A stretch of DNA of 64,000 bases from Dentipellis sp. KUC8613. Lineage: Eukaryota; Basidiomycota; Agaricomycetes; Russulales; Hericiaceae. Position 1 is the stretch's first letter. The number at the start of each line of letters is the position of its first letter. Made by a program: the position numbers and the translations under genes. Below, piece after piece: positions 44,980 to 55,722 of this stretch. The stretch is taken from assembly GCA_002286715.1 (NCBI GenBank), contig NSJX01000009.1, positions 497,966-561,965 of the forward strand, in the 5' to 3' direction. The notes below the pieces were generated by a model. That model searched no databases, was not told where the DNA came from, and worked only from the letters and a program-made list of their open reading frames with translations.

Positions 44980-46207
44980 ATGATGTGCAAGAAGACGGCA
45001 GCAAGCGTCAGCGAGTCAAAGCAAGCCAGTTTCAACAAGCTCCGAAAGATGGCGACCGTAAGTCGTGTGTCGGCTGGCGTGTGGCGAAGCTCCCAAAGAC
45101 ATAGTAATCGCTGACCGTGACTAACCTTCAGGGAGATCAAACGATCACGAAGAAGACTGCAGCCAAAGTGAGATCAGCAATGCTGCAACACCATTGCCCG
45201 GGCAGCGTACGGTACGTCCTCTTAACACATACTTCTTAGGCATGGCTCACCTTAGCTATGACCCAGTGCGCTCGCCTTAAAGAGCATGCGCGGCCGGGAC
45301 ATCCCCCGGCCTCGGACGAGGCGGGCCACGACGGCGCCGCCACCCAGTCAGCCCACGGAGACCCGTCGAAAGGTCTCCGAGGCTGAGGTCCGTAAGTAGC
45401 TTCACCGTTCTGCAGCTCTTGCACGTCTGACTGGTTTCGTTGTTTCACAGTGGCCTTCCTTGAGGCCACTCTGGGCACCAAGTGCCCGTACCCACAGACC
45501 CCCGCTCCCCAGGAGCAGCCCATCGTCATCCAGCAGCCCTGCGCTGTCTACCCCACCACTGTGGCGCTGCTGCAAATGCGGCGCCACATGCTCAACTCCA
45601 TGTCAATCATGTGCGTAAACCACAACGGCTTTTGCTTTCTAATCTCATTTCTCATTTCGCTTTTTGCATATACAGGGAGCCCGGTCTGTCGCGCAAACGC
45701 GCCCACAGGGAGGAGGAGCGGGAGGAGGAGCCCACACGGGCTCCTCAGCCGGACCGCAACGCGCGGCCCGTGCGCCCCATGCCGCAGCGCGCGAAGCGCA
45801 TGCGCATCATCGCCGTCGACTCGGAGACGCCGATGAAGAGGGAGCGCGACCCGGTGGTGGAGAGCCTCGCCGCCCGCCTCGCCACGCTGTCCATCGAGGA
45901 CCGCGGCACGTCGTCGATCGACGACGTGGTCGCGCGCACCAAGGCGCTCTCCCTGGAGGCGTCGCGCGCGAGCGCACTCGCCACCCCCGCCGCCGCCTAC
46001 CCCGCCACTCCCTCCCGCGCCCCGAGCCGCCGCGCCGCGACCAGGGCGCAACGGACGCCGCCGCGCGCCGCCGCAGAGGACGACGCGGGGCCGTCGCCCG
46101 CCAAGAGGGTGCGCTTCGAGCCCGCGCCCGCGCCCGTCAAGGCCAAGACGCGCACGCTCCCGCCGCGCGCTGCCAGGGAGGCCGCGTGCCGGAAGTGGAG
46201 GCAGTGA
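44980..46207 (+). CDS. SAP-like nuclear protein, paralogue B
   Basis: The five exons are 44980-45057, 45132-45211, 45267-45391, 45451-45610 and 45676-46207, giving 324 aa. Exon 1 ends in phase 0 and exon 2 in phase 2, exactly as in the genes at 29,332 and 50,174. The exon-2 peptide (ITKKTAAKVRSAMLQHHCPGSV) takes the place of their SAP-like helix ending FPEGVP, though it is more diverged. The C-terminal exon begins EPGLSRKRAHREEE and is very GC-rich, Arg/Ala/Pro-rich, with AKRMRI and, near the end, AKRVRFEP (KRVRF at 291-295), which fits the RVxF docking pattern for PP1. Basic runs suggest nuclear location. No enzyme motif is present. Its role is unknown. Confidence 0.8.
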
Positions 46208-47115
46208 GCGCGTCGGCGCCCGCGCCCGCTCCCCCAGCCTCATCGTCGTGGTCGTCGGCAACGACGACCACATCGCTTTGTTCTTATTTTGTTCATTTAT
46301 TTTCCCGTTGCATTGTCCCACATAGCTCTTTGTTCTGCTGATGTGCTTTTAGCTGTTAGTTTTCGGTTCTTAGTTCTAGCTGTCCCGTCTCGTTCTCGTG
46401 TCTCGTGTCTCGTTCTCGCGCTTCGTTCTCGTTCTCGCGCCTCGTCGTCTCGTTCTGATCTGTGCTCTCGTCTCGTCTCGTCGTCTCGTCATTGCCTCGG
46501 TGTCTTCATTGTATATTGTTGGCATCTCATTGTTGTGTGTTGTGCTTGTATTACTTACTTGCCCGCGTTGCTTGCTGTTTCTGTTCTGTGCTTTGTGTTA
46601 CTACTTGCTACCTGCATTCTCGCGCGCGTCGTCGAATTGATTCTGTTGTGCGGCTGGCGTCTCATCGATTCTCATTGTGTGATTCGTAAGGAAAGAGCTC
46701 AAGCTGCTGCAGTTCAAGGACTTAAACGACGCGACGCGCGCGTACGCCATGACTATCAGCGAGCGGAAGACGCAGTAGGCCGCCGCGGGGAACAGTCACG
46801 GTGACCGATGCGTCGTGGTGAGCAATCGCGGCGACCAACGCGTCGTGCTGCACGGCGACCAAGCTCGACCAAGCTCGCCGCCCAAGGCCTCAGATCACAC
46901 CAAAAGACTTTCAAAATCGTCTATCAAAACACCATCGTCTAGATGATACAGCGTGGGGTGTAGGCTAATGCTACATAGTCTAGCGGGTAATATTATAACT
47001 GCGGCGTCCCCGCCCTGCGCGCCAGCAACACAAGGGCGGTAATAATACGGGACCGGCAGTAGTATCCAAATCCGAGCCGAAGCGGAGGATATAGGGCGCA
47101 CGACGCGCTGGGCGT
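46208..47115. other. Intergenic with CTCGT-rich run and an orphan coding-like fragment
   Basis: 46,376-46,500 on the plus strand is an imperfect CTCGT/GTCTC repeat in the 3' flank of gene B. At 46,692-46,778 the plus strand reads like a C-terminal exon (KELKLLQFKDLNDATR then AMTISERKTQ, then a stop), but a stop lies two codons upstream and no partner exon was found. Confidence 0.4.
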
Positions 47116-47617
47116 CTATGCGAAGGACCACTGGACCTGGAGGACACCGACGTCGAGCGACGCGAAGGACTCGAAGAGCGAGGGGCTCATGTCTATTGAA
47201 GGAAAGGGTGGCGATGAGCGTCGTGGTCGAGGGGAGGGAGGGGGAGGGAGGAGGCTTACCAATGCCACCAGGAGCGCAGCCAGGGCACAGATCCATGACC
47301 TGGGCGGAGTGCGTCTTGCCGTTCGCAGTGATGGAGATGGTCTGACCGCAGTGCGCTCCGCCGGCGTAGTCTGCGGTGTTGAGGGCAACGATGGCCTGGT
47401 TGTCATTGTTCGTGACACCGCAGGCGCCGAGACCGACGGCGTAGTAGGTGCCCTGCAGAACGCAAACGAAGACGCGTTAGGAACCAAGTCTACCACGCGA
47501 AGAGAAGGAAGGAGGACGTACGCGGCCGCTGTTGCGTTTTTCGATGGGTCCGCCGAGGACGGTGAGGACGCTCGCAAAGAGCGTGAGGAAGAGGAGAGCG
47601 AGAGTAGAGCGGAACAT
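47116..47617 (-). CDS. Secreted RlpA-like double-psi beta-barrel (barwin-like) protein
   Basis: The three exons are 47522-47617, 47260-47452 and 47116-47192, giving 121 aa. Residues 1-22 (MFRSTLALLFLTLFASVLTVLGG) are a signal peptide, followed by a possible KR processing site. The mature part is a compact double-psi beta-barrel of the RlpA/expansin/cerato-platanin-adjacent class: GTYYAVGLGACG, NDNQAIVALNTADY, GGAHCGQTISI, HSAQVMDLCPGCAPGG, DMSPSLFESFASLDVGVLQV. The Cys pairs and the terminal D-x-SPxxF...G-x-x-x-V pattern match small fungal members of this family, many of which bind or loosen cell-wall polysaccharides or act in host interaction. Lack of a C-terminal cellulose-binding module argues against a true expansin. 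A TATA box lies about 112 bp upstream. Confidence 0.93.
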
Positions 47618-47728
47618 CTTGGCGAGATGAAAGCGAGTGACGGTGTCAAGCGAAGGGTGCGACGGGTGGAATTAAGTGGCTGACTGCGAGGTCGGGAACT
47701 GGAGAAGTCAGGATGGACGCAGGCCTGC

Positions 47729-47735
47729 TTTTATA
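47729..47735 (-). promoter_or_regulatory. TATA box of the RlpA-like gene
   Basis: The minus strand reads TATAAAA 112-118 bp before the ATG at 47617. Confidence 0.65.
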
Positions 47736-50173
47736 CGCGAAGCCCGGCGCGCTCGCTCGCGCAAAAGCCGCCTTCGTCGCAGGCAGCAAAACTTCGCACC
47801 CTCGTTTGCCATTGTTCTGGCGTAGAGGCTGAGCGCGCGCGCTGGCGCAGAGGCCGCGGGACAAGGGTGAGACGGTCTCGAACGGACAAGGGCGAAGTCC
47901 GAGAACCGAGTGAGTCCTGACAAAGCCGTCGAGAAACCCCAGAAATTGAGCAGAAAACAAAAAGAATCGGCAACGCCAGGACCGGCGCCACCACCGAGGG
48001 GATGCCCGAGCAGCGCGCCATGCCGGCATCGCCGTCCAAACTGGGGAGCGCGGCGGGACGCCCGCCTTCGAGGAATGCCACCCTGAAAATTGAGGATGAA
48101 ACAGGTTGCCTTTTGTGCGCCGGGGCCGCTGGCTGAGCTCTGGACGAAATGCAAATTGCGCGGAAGTAAATGGACGTGCTGGACCTACCGTGTGCCTCAG
48201 CCTGAGACCGCTCGGGGCCGAGCAACCATTGAACAAGGCTCGCAACGAGCTAGAGACTGGAAAGGGTGCGTTTCACGCTCGTAGCAACATCCGCGGTGAT
48301 CGTCTGCGAGAATAGAAAAGGAACGTCATAGGACTCGCTCAGCTGCGGTCCACGGTAACGAGAGAGACGTTCGCACAATAGCAAGCCAAGCTGCACCCAA
48401 GAGAAGAGGAATAAAAAGATCCTTGTGCAATGAGGAGTGTCTGTGTCGAGCATGAGGACGACTGCAAAGAAATTGAGAAGGAAGAATTCTTGGGGTGCGC
48501 ACAGCACGCTACAAAGACACTGCGCCAGGTTGAGCCGGAAGCAGCCGGCTCGTGCCGCTCGATGTTTATGTCTGTTTGCTCCGTTCGGACGCGGCGCCGA
48601 CGATGTTCAAGCCGAGGGGGCTCCCCCAGTTCTTCCGTTCATTTTACTAGTGAAAAGCATCGGGACGGTACCTGGAAATACCGGGGTACGTCGTAGCAGC
48701 AGGTTCTTGAAACACGAGTCGTTCACCGCGCAATTCTTCAGTAGCTTCTGCCACCTTTTGACAAATCTAACATGGGATTGTGACAGCATTCGTTCTTCGA
48801 ACCATCAACGAAATCTTTAAATTCTGCCTTCCTCTTCAGCAGAAGGATGAGAAAGAAGAGTGCCGTACTGACTAGGCCCAGAACCCAGGATCTCAGCGCT
48901 GTCGATCCGGATCCGCACACCTTCGCAACAACGTCATACCCGCAGATCTCCTCCCCAGAATTTAGTCCAGGGACTGTCGAGCGCTCGTCGAGCACCCCGC
49001 GCCCTCGGACGCACGGTTCCTGGGGCCGCTGCCGGCGGCACTTTGCCAACGAGCGTTCGGCATGTCGTTGACCCTCCATTCCATTGAACCTGCCGCGTTC
49101 CCGAGTCCTGGACACTGACCCGGTCTCGAGTCGGGAACTAGTATCCCGTCCTCCGCTCTGCATTGCAGGGGGTGCACCTCGAGTATCCGAATGCCAAGTC
49201 TACACCAAAACTTCCTGTCGTAGATCCACACGTCACCTCTCTTTCTAAAAATACAGGAAATGGAATGCCCAGGAACGTTGTTGAGCCTCTAGGCTAGCGT
49301 AGAGCCAGATTGTGAAAGGTGGGTCTCCGTGAGGGGAATTTGAGCACGCGAGCTGACTTGCGCAGTCATCACTCCGGGGATGTGCCTCTTGCAATTTTCG
49401 TTGGCCGAGAGCTGCGCTGTATCGAGCGAGGGCTTGCATCGAGCAAGTTCAGCCGGCCGTCAAGGTATGACAGCGCCTATTGTCCAGCTTCGACGACTCG
49501 ACCCCTCAACGTGCATCCAGTATCTTTGCTCTAAGCATAATTTCGAAGATAATCTGGTCCCGTTCTAGTTGACTCGATGTCAACCCGTGATGGCCCAGAA
49601 GACCACACATTCTAATCCTAGTAGCCCCCTTTACCGCACCGCTTGAGGCTATCCACCTGAGGACTCACCGCGCCCTCCTCCGAGTCCGTTTATGTCGTCA
49701 GCTGGGTCATTTTGCAGATGGTTTGTTTACTGCAGATTTTGATCCCGCGTCCACCGTTCCGGCGTCGTGTAGGCGCTACGATATAAAATGCGTTGATAAG
49801 AAACAAGAAAAAATCCTATCCTCCCTCCAGAACCAAGGGGGGAGGGGACCAGGGTTATCCGCAGCGCAGGCTGTTCCAAGGCGTGTGCACGTAGTGCTGA
49901 TTGTAGATCGTGAGGTACGATAACAACAACAACGATACAAGCAGTACATATAAACTAGTAGCGATATACGGTTGTACATAACGCAGTATGTAGTCTCCGA
50001 AGGGTCCGAGTGAAGTCCGTGAGTGAGAGCATAAACATAGATGTAAGAATAGTAGAAACGATGAGAGAGATAGAGATGGAGATGAGAGAGATACGTAGAT
50101 GAGAGATGGATGCAAATGAGACCGATACACTGAGTCGTGAGTGACGAGGAAAGAGATCAGAAATAGAAACTAT
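47736..50173. other. Intergenic, mostly without supported genes
   Basis: Between the RlpA-like promoter and the end of gene C only one frame (48,738-49,163, listed separately) has any protein character. 49,900-50,170 is AT-richer with GAGATAGAG-type repeats and is probably the 3' untranslated region of gene C. Confidence 0.45.
48738..49163 (-). CDS. Doubtful small membrane-protein frame
   Basis: A 141-codon open frame whose second half contains a hydrophobic segment, WVLGLVSTALFFLILLL, followed by a basic and then Cys/His-containing tail ending KGGRSY. The first half is Arg-rich and unconvincing. It could be the last exon of a membrane protein or a chance frame. No splice-consistent upstream exon was found and I recognise no family. 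Confidence 0.2.
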   Translation of the reverse strand: MQSGGRDTSSRLETGSVSRTRERGRFNGMEGQRHAERSLAKCRRQRPQEPCVRGRGVLDERSTVPGLNSGEEICGYDVVAKVCGSGSTALRSWVLGLVSTALFFLILLLKRKAEFKDFVDGSKNECCHNPMLDLSKGGRSY

Positions 50174-51812
50174 TCAGGCTTTGGATGCAGCCACTGGGGG
50201 CCAGGAGACACGCTTGTCCACCACCAGCGGCGTCGAAAAGATGCTCGATTGGTGCGAGCGCCGGGCGTGGCCGCTCGGCCCACTCCCAAACAGCAGCGTC
50301 TGCTCAGGAGCCACCGACCCTTGCGACTGCTCGGGAGACAAAGTTGACGCCGACGTCAACGGCTGTGCTGGACATACCGACGCAGATGCCGACGTCCGCG
50401 AAGTGGAAGCGCGCATGACCCCCTCCCGCGCCTTCACGAGCTCCTCGCTCAGCGCCCGCGCCGTGGCCTCATTCTCCTCCCACTCCTTGACTTCCCTCGC
50501 CACGACCAGCTCCTCCAGCGTAAACTTCCCACGAGAGAAGCTCCCGAGCCTGAGCCACTCGGGGTAATCCGCGCGCGGGTCCCCGCTCGCGACGTCCTTC
50601 GCGCGCTCTGCGTCCTCGTACGCCTTGTCCTCCTCGGTGAGGTCCGATTCCAGTGGCAACGAGCTACTTATGCGCGCGGGGTGCTGGTAGGACCGCTCTG
50701 GTCGGTCGTCCTCGACGGCGAAACGCACGCGCTTGGGCGCGCGCGGCGGGGCTTCCGAAGAAGTGCTAGGCTGGTCTGAGAACGCGTCGCGCTTGCGCTT
50801 CGCGGCGCGCTCGGCCTCGTAGTGCACGTCGCGCGGGTCGACGTCGTCGTACTCCTCCACGTCTTCGCGTTGACGCTTGCGCGGGGGCTGCGCGCTGGTC
50901 GACGCGTCTCCGGCGCCTTCCTGATCGTCATCCTTGCGTTGGCGCTTGCGATTTGCAAGGCGGGCCTCCCTGGGGGACAAAGAAAAATATAAGTATGAGC
51001 AGCAGCGTGGACACAGCTGGACATGCGACGCACCTGGCATACTCCGGGATCCCCTCCTTCTTCGGGTGCAGCAGGCCCTCGACATACAGCCGTATCTTCC
51101 TCTCCGCGCCGAGCTGCCTCCGCAAGCCCGCGTTATGCAGCCTCAGCTCCTGCGCCTCGTCGCGCAGCGCGTGCAGCTTCGTGAGCTTGTCGACGTACTG
51201 CGCGGGGATCGGGAACGGCGCCTCGGGCGTCCAGTGCAGCGGGGACAACGTCGGCGGCGGTCGCGGCGGACCCCAGAAATAGGTACGCGGTCGCACGCCC
51301 GGGGACTCCGGCGGGACGGGGTAGACCATGGGCGGGATGGGCGGGATCGCGGCGGGCCCGCGCCGCGGGCGAGTTTGCGGGAGGATCCTGATGGGCCGGG
51401 GGGGAGTCGGGCTGGGGGTCACGAGCCCGGAGAGCTGAGCCTTGCGCGTGAGCTTAGGCGTCTTGGATGTGGGGGCTTGGGCTGTGTGATTGGAGAAGAT
51501 CACGTCGGTGTTCTCGTCGACTTCCTTTTTGGTTGCGAGGACGCTGGGAGGTTGGTTGGCATTTGGGACGGGGCTGGGAAGGGGTGGGGAGGACGTACGG
51601 GACACCTTCTGGGAAACGAGCGAGCAGGACGATCTTGATGCCCATAATGGACGCATTTTGTGGGAGGTTGCACGCCTGGAGACCGCTCAAGAGTCAGAGA
51701 AGGCCTGCGGGGGAGGAGGGAGGCGACTTACGGCGGCACCTATGGCCTTCAGGCAGTCATCGGAGAGGACGTCTAATCCGTCTTCGTCTAGAAAGAGCTT
51801 GTGAATGACCAT
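50174..51812 (-). CDS. SAP-like nuclear protein, paralogue C
   Basis: The four exons are 51732-51812, 51599-51675, 51034-51543 and 50174-50969, giving 487 aa. Exon 1 ends in phase 0. Exon 2 ends in phase 2 inside FPEGVP, identical in wording and phase to gene A. The exon-2 helix (NASIMGIKIVLLARFPEGVP) is the SAP-like part. Exon 3 is Pro-rich and then forms a coiled-coil-like stretch (VDKLTKLHALRDEAQELRL then GLRRQLGAERKIRLYVEGLL). Exon 4 is highly charged, with several basic runs (NRKRQRKDDD, PRKRQRED, AAKRKRD). PKRVRFAVEDD is at about 301-311, and KRVSW is ten residues from the end. Both fit the [KR]-V-x-[FW] PP1-docking pattern. Function is unknown; nuclear location is inferred. Confidence 0.82.
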
Positions 51813-51908
51813 GTTGGACGTCTGAGATGGGTCTGAAAGGTTGAATTGGGGTGTTACGATGTGGCAGGAAGCAAGAGGGAAGTGAGAGTGCGGAGTGAGG
51901 TGCAACCG

Positions 51909-51916
51909 CTATATAG
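51909..51916 (-). promoter_or_regulatory. TATA-like box of SAP-like gene C
   Basis: CTATATAG lies about 97-104 bp upstream of the ATG at 51812, matching the spacing in genes A and B. Confidence 0.55.
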
Positions 51917-53251
51917 CCGGGAGGACAATGGGTCCGAGTCGGGCCTAGAATTCAACCTCAGCAAAGCACGCGGAGGTCAACGCGTTGATGAGACACGCGG
52001 CAATGCTTTTGCCTTGCCATTGTTGTGCTTAACCTCAACTTGCATGACTGGCCGCTTTGCTGTCGAGTTAGGCAGAGCAAAGCACTCGTAGAAAAAAAAA
52101 TGAGGAGATATTTCAGTAGTGATGAAGCACCTTGTTCGGATAGCATGCATTTCTGTTATAGTTATTCTGCCTTTATTCAAGTAACGAGAGCTGAAGAGGA
52201 GAGTCGAAGTCCTGAGGGTACCTCCTGAGGGTTGTCGCCGTCCACAATGTCACTGTTAGGCGCCCATTGTACTTATGATCGAAGCACCACTCGGCAATAT
52301 CCGTGGGCGCTTCAAGTTGAAATCAGATGGTAAGCATTCCCTTGCTTCACTCTTACAAGGCGTTTACAGCAGTATCACCTCTAGTTCCACACCTTTTTCA
52401 CCCGAACAAACCTCTCAAAGCATCGTGCTCTCATAGTACACAGCCTGAATCTCGTTCTGAGTTAGCTTCGGCGCTGCAGTGAGCCTGTCAGTCGCAATTG
52501 CCAACAACAGACAGCGCGTAGGCGGTCAAGGAATGAGTACTTAGTCCGAGTACTATCCGGTATGTTCACGATCATGTGTTACAGGATTGTGTGTCTCTCA
52601 TCTAACTCTATAGGTCAAGCACGATGCTTTTGAATGTTCCGTATGATATCTATGAAGCGGAACCAGGACATCATATGAAAGCTGGTCACTGAGTAATTCC
52701 GAACGCCATACGACTCTCAGCTAAGTCATGTGTGCGAGGTACGTATGTGTACAATGTTCCGTACCACAGAGATGATATCTCGGCCTTGTTCACGCCTCCA
52801 GAAGCCCCTCTATGTCATTCCATCCCCCTTTAACCAAGGATTCACCTCGTCTGAGTTCTCCATTTCTGAAATGTCGCCGGTCAACCTCCGACATCAGAAT
52901 AGCCGCCCTCGCCCTGTTTCATTCGCGAAGTGCACACAAACAGACTCACATGTCATAACGAGCAGACGCTCGTCATTGCACCAGTCAATAGCCTCGAGAC
53001 TTACTTAGGTGTAGTCGCGCGCCTTCAGTTGACACTTGCATATCATCGCCAGCTGCCTGACATCGGCAGGGTGCATTTCTTCGTCGCTCGTGCTAGCCCC
53101 CGAATCTCCATGCGTTCATGTTGGCATCTGTGCTCAAACTCTAGACCGCTCAACAGGTGTTCTCGTTATGGACGACCGGCGTGTACGAATTCCGCATCCC
53201 TACATTATTAGGGGATTATGGACAGTCCAAAGAGAGGTGCGGCCAACGAGG
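51917..53251. other. Intergenic between gene C and the WSC cluster
   Basis: No supported gene is seen; frames are short and domain-free. Confidence 0.5.
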
Positions 53252-53258
53252 TATAAAT
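53252..53258 (+). promoter_or_regulatory. TATA box of WSC gene 1
   Basis: TATAAAT lies 89-95 bp before the ATG at 53347; the same heptamer precedes the paralogues. Confidence 0.7.
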
Positions 53259-53346
53259 GGCGAAGGGCTTGAGCATGCAGCGACAACCAGCAGCTCGTAG
53301 GTTCTCAGCTCTGCGAAGTCATCTCCGCCATCCAGCAGTTTCCGAT

Positions 53347-54501
53347 ATGAAGACCATCTTTACCTCTCTTCTCATCGCTACGGTATGTCGATGTCCCGTG
53401 CGCCCGCACATTTGCTGCCCGCGGTTTCTTACACTCATATCTGCTGCAGACGATGAGCATCGTCGCGCTCGGCAAGGCAGTCAGATCCGACAGCCGCCTC
53501 GCGTTCTGCGCTCAAGGCGATTACGACAGCGAACAGAATCTCGCGCTCTCTAGCCCCGCACCTGGCGCGGCCAAGCAGGTGCAGAGGGTCGGCGCATGGA
53601 AGGCTCTCGGATGCTACAGGTATGACTCCTTGAGCGCGCGTTGGGCTTATGGAGTGCTAACGGCGAGAAACATATAGCGACTCGGTGATCCAGCACGCGC
53701 TCTCCGCCCAGATGGACGCTGACGAAGCCACCGTCGAGTCGTGCACCAGCGCGTGCTTCGAATCGGGGTTCACGTACGCCGGGCTCGAATACGGCGGCGG
53801 GTGCTGTTCGTCTTTCCTTGTTCTGACTCCCGTTTTCGTGACGCGGGCTCATGCGTATGTGTGACAGTCTGCCACAACGAGCTCGACAGGTTCGCAGCCC
53901 CTACGAAATCGAGCAAGTGCAATATCCCGTGCGCCGGAAACAGCGCGCAGATATGCGGCGGCATCGCCTCGCTTACTATGTATAGGTACACGGGCGGCTT
54001 CGAGCCTGAGGACACACCGGTGGGTCTCCCGTCTCTACTTCTGAGTCTCTACAAGACTCATTATATTTTCGCGTGTGACGTGGATTATCCGCAGGTCGCA
54101 CAGGTCAAGCTGCACAACAGTGGCTGGTACTCGGCGTACGTCCGTGTTATTTACGATGGCACCACGAGCGACCGGCTTGGCAGCTCTATCACTGGTGGAT
54201 CCTCGCATACCGTCAACCTCACCGACTACGACCTGCTTACCGAAGGCGAGAGTGTATGTCTGCGATCATCTGTTCTTTTACATGGTCACCTACCGTTTCT
54301 CGGTGGGATCATGAGTTATGGACGTCGATGCTGACTATGGCGTAGTTCCAGGTGAAGCTGGACGTCGTGTCTGGCAAGGACAAGATCTCGAACACGATCC
54401 TCACGTACAGCTCGGAGAACCCGGATTGCACGGCCGATTTCCATAGCGGAGGCGGGGTTGGCAATGCGTTCATTGCGTTTGATGGGTATAGCGGATGCTG
54501 A
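53347..54501 (+). CDS. Secreted WSC-domain protein with novel C-terminal domain (copy 1)
   Basis: The six exons are 53347-53382, 53450-53619, 53678-53805, 53868-54019, 54095-54253 and 54346-54501, giving 266 aa. A signal peptide (MKTIFTSLLIATTMSIVALG) is followed by a WSC domain at about residues 61-155. The domain runs from GAWKALGCYSDS through CTSACFESGFTYAGLEYGGG, CFCHN and CNIPCAGNSAQICGG to YRYTGG. WSC domains bind glucans in fungal wall sensors and enzymes. A C-terminal block of about 105 residues follows (VAQVKLHNSGWYSAYVRVIY ... LTEGESFQVKLDVVSGKD ... LTYSSENPDCTADFHSGGG ... FDGYSGC) that I cannot assign. It looks like a beta-sandwich. There is no membrane anchor, so the protein is likely released or wall-bound. 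Exon boundaries match copy 3 exactly in phase. Confidence 0.9.
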
Positions 54502-54589
54502 GCGGGCGGCGGCATGGACACTTTCTTGGACTATGTATCCGTCTCGGGGTACCAATCTGTTTTCCTTGGTCGGTTGTACAGGTTATTTT

Positions 54590-54866
54590 TGGGAATACAA
54601 TTATGATTTATAGGGTTCTTCTTGAGTATACGCGTAGGCAGCTCCGTGAGATCGTTCGCGGGTCGGCAGCGACTCGTCGGTACTGCATACACTGTAAGTA
54701 TATCCTTTTCGGTCATGTTTGTGGTTTTCCCTTGGACCAAATGGACTGTGCTCAGCAAGAATATGTACCACACCCTGAGAGTGGTCTTCTGGAGGTTCGG
54801 CAGGAAGCACGGCCGGCGATTGCCGCAGCGTCGCGTCCCGCGGCGCGCCAACGAAGTGACTCTTGA
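54590..54866 (+). pseudogene. Degenerate copy of the small gene seen at 63,486
   Basis: The block encoding LLEVRQEARPAIAAASRPAA matches LKVRQEAHPVIAAASEPAA at 63,486-63,698, and the preceding GGAATACAATTATGATTTAT is shared too. Here the frame stops soon after (RQRSDS), so the C-terminal half is missing. In both places the block lies just downstream of a WSC-family gene in the same orientation, so the pair was probably duplicated together. Confidence 0.5.
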
Positions 54867-55633
54867 TGTCGACCACGGCGTTCTCTCTTGTCCTTCTCCT
54901 CATGAAAGCGATTTCTCGGTATTAATACTACCCTTTGGCCTCTTCAATCTATCCTCGGCGGTGCTGCTTGCCACCTCATTGAGCTCACTCGAGAAATCGC
55001 GTACCTGGCGCGTCCTGCGAAACTGAATCTCTTTTCGAACTCTAGGAACGCCGGCGCCGGCGCCCTCCCATTTCGCTGCTTAAGGTCCTAGAAGCGAATC
55101 GAGGCACACCCCGGTACGAGCACGTCGCACAAATTCCGCTCGACATCTACTAACCTATTTTGAAGAATACCCAGCTGCCAGTGGCTGCAGTGATCTGCTT
55201 GACTGGCGTCTCCAGACGGTCCTTTCGCCTTGAGATCATATCGACATACATCATCTGATTTCTCAGGACACACCTGCTGCTCGCAGAACTCCCAATAGCC
55301 GCCCTACGTTGTTTCGCCTATCATTGAACTGTCTAAAGAGGACCTCACGTGGCATCGTTCCCAGACGCTCGTTAGGCAATTCCAATATAGCGCATTCAAC
55401 TCGAAGCCGTGATGGTGTCCTCACAATGCGGAGACGTGCCGTATGTGAAACCGGTCGGAAGCCTTTTCTGACGGATTTCTCTAAATCCGAGGCATGTCGG
55501 TTTGTCATGAGTCGGGGCTCGGATGTTCAGTACCGCGTTTGCGTTGTGCTCGTGCCGGTCTGTTGGTGCAAGACACTGGCATTTTGGTGTCATTTTCGTC
55601 TGGGATGGCTGAGGGAGGTGAAGTGCTCGAGGG
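54867..55633. other. Intergenic upstream of copy 2
   Basis: No supported gene is seen. Confidence 0.5.
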
Positions 55634-55640
55634 TATAAAT
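55634..55640 (+). promoter_or_regulatory. TATA box of WSC-family gene 2
   Basis: TATAAAT lies 83-89 bp before the ATG at 55723. Confidence 0.7.
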
Positions 55641-55722
55641 ACTACGAGGTCCAGGTCTGTATCGACAGTCAACAGTTCTCGAGTTTTCAACTTTAGCAAG
55701 ACATCTCTACCACTGAACCAAC

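Noticed and set aside
45548..46321. Minus-strand frame of 257 codons opposite gene B
   Set aside because: Antisense to the GC-rich last exon of gene B, Gly/Arg/Ala-rich, no domain.
47646..48245. Overlapping minus-strand frames upstream of the RlpA-like gene
   Set aside because: Three frames are open at once because of GC content; the region contains that gene's TATA box and leader.
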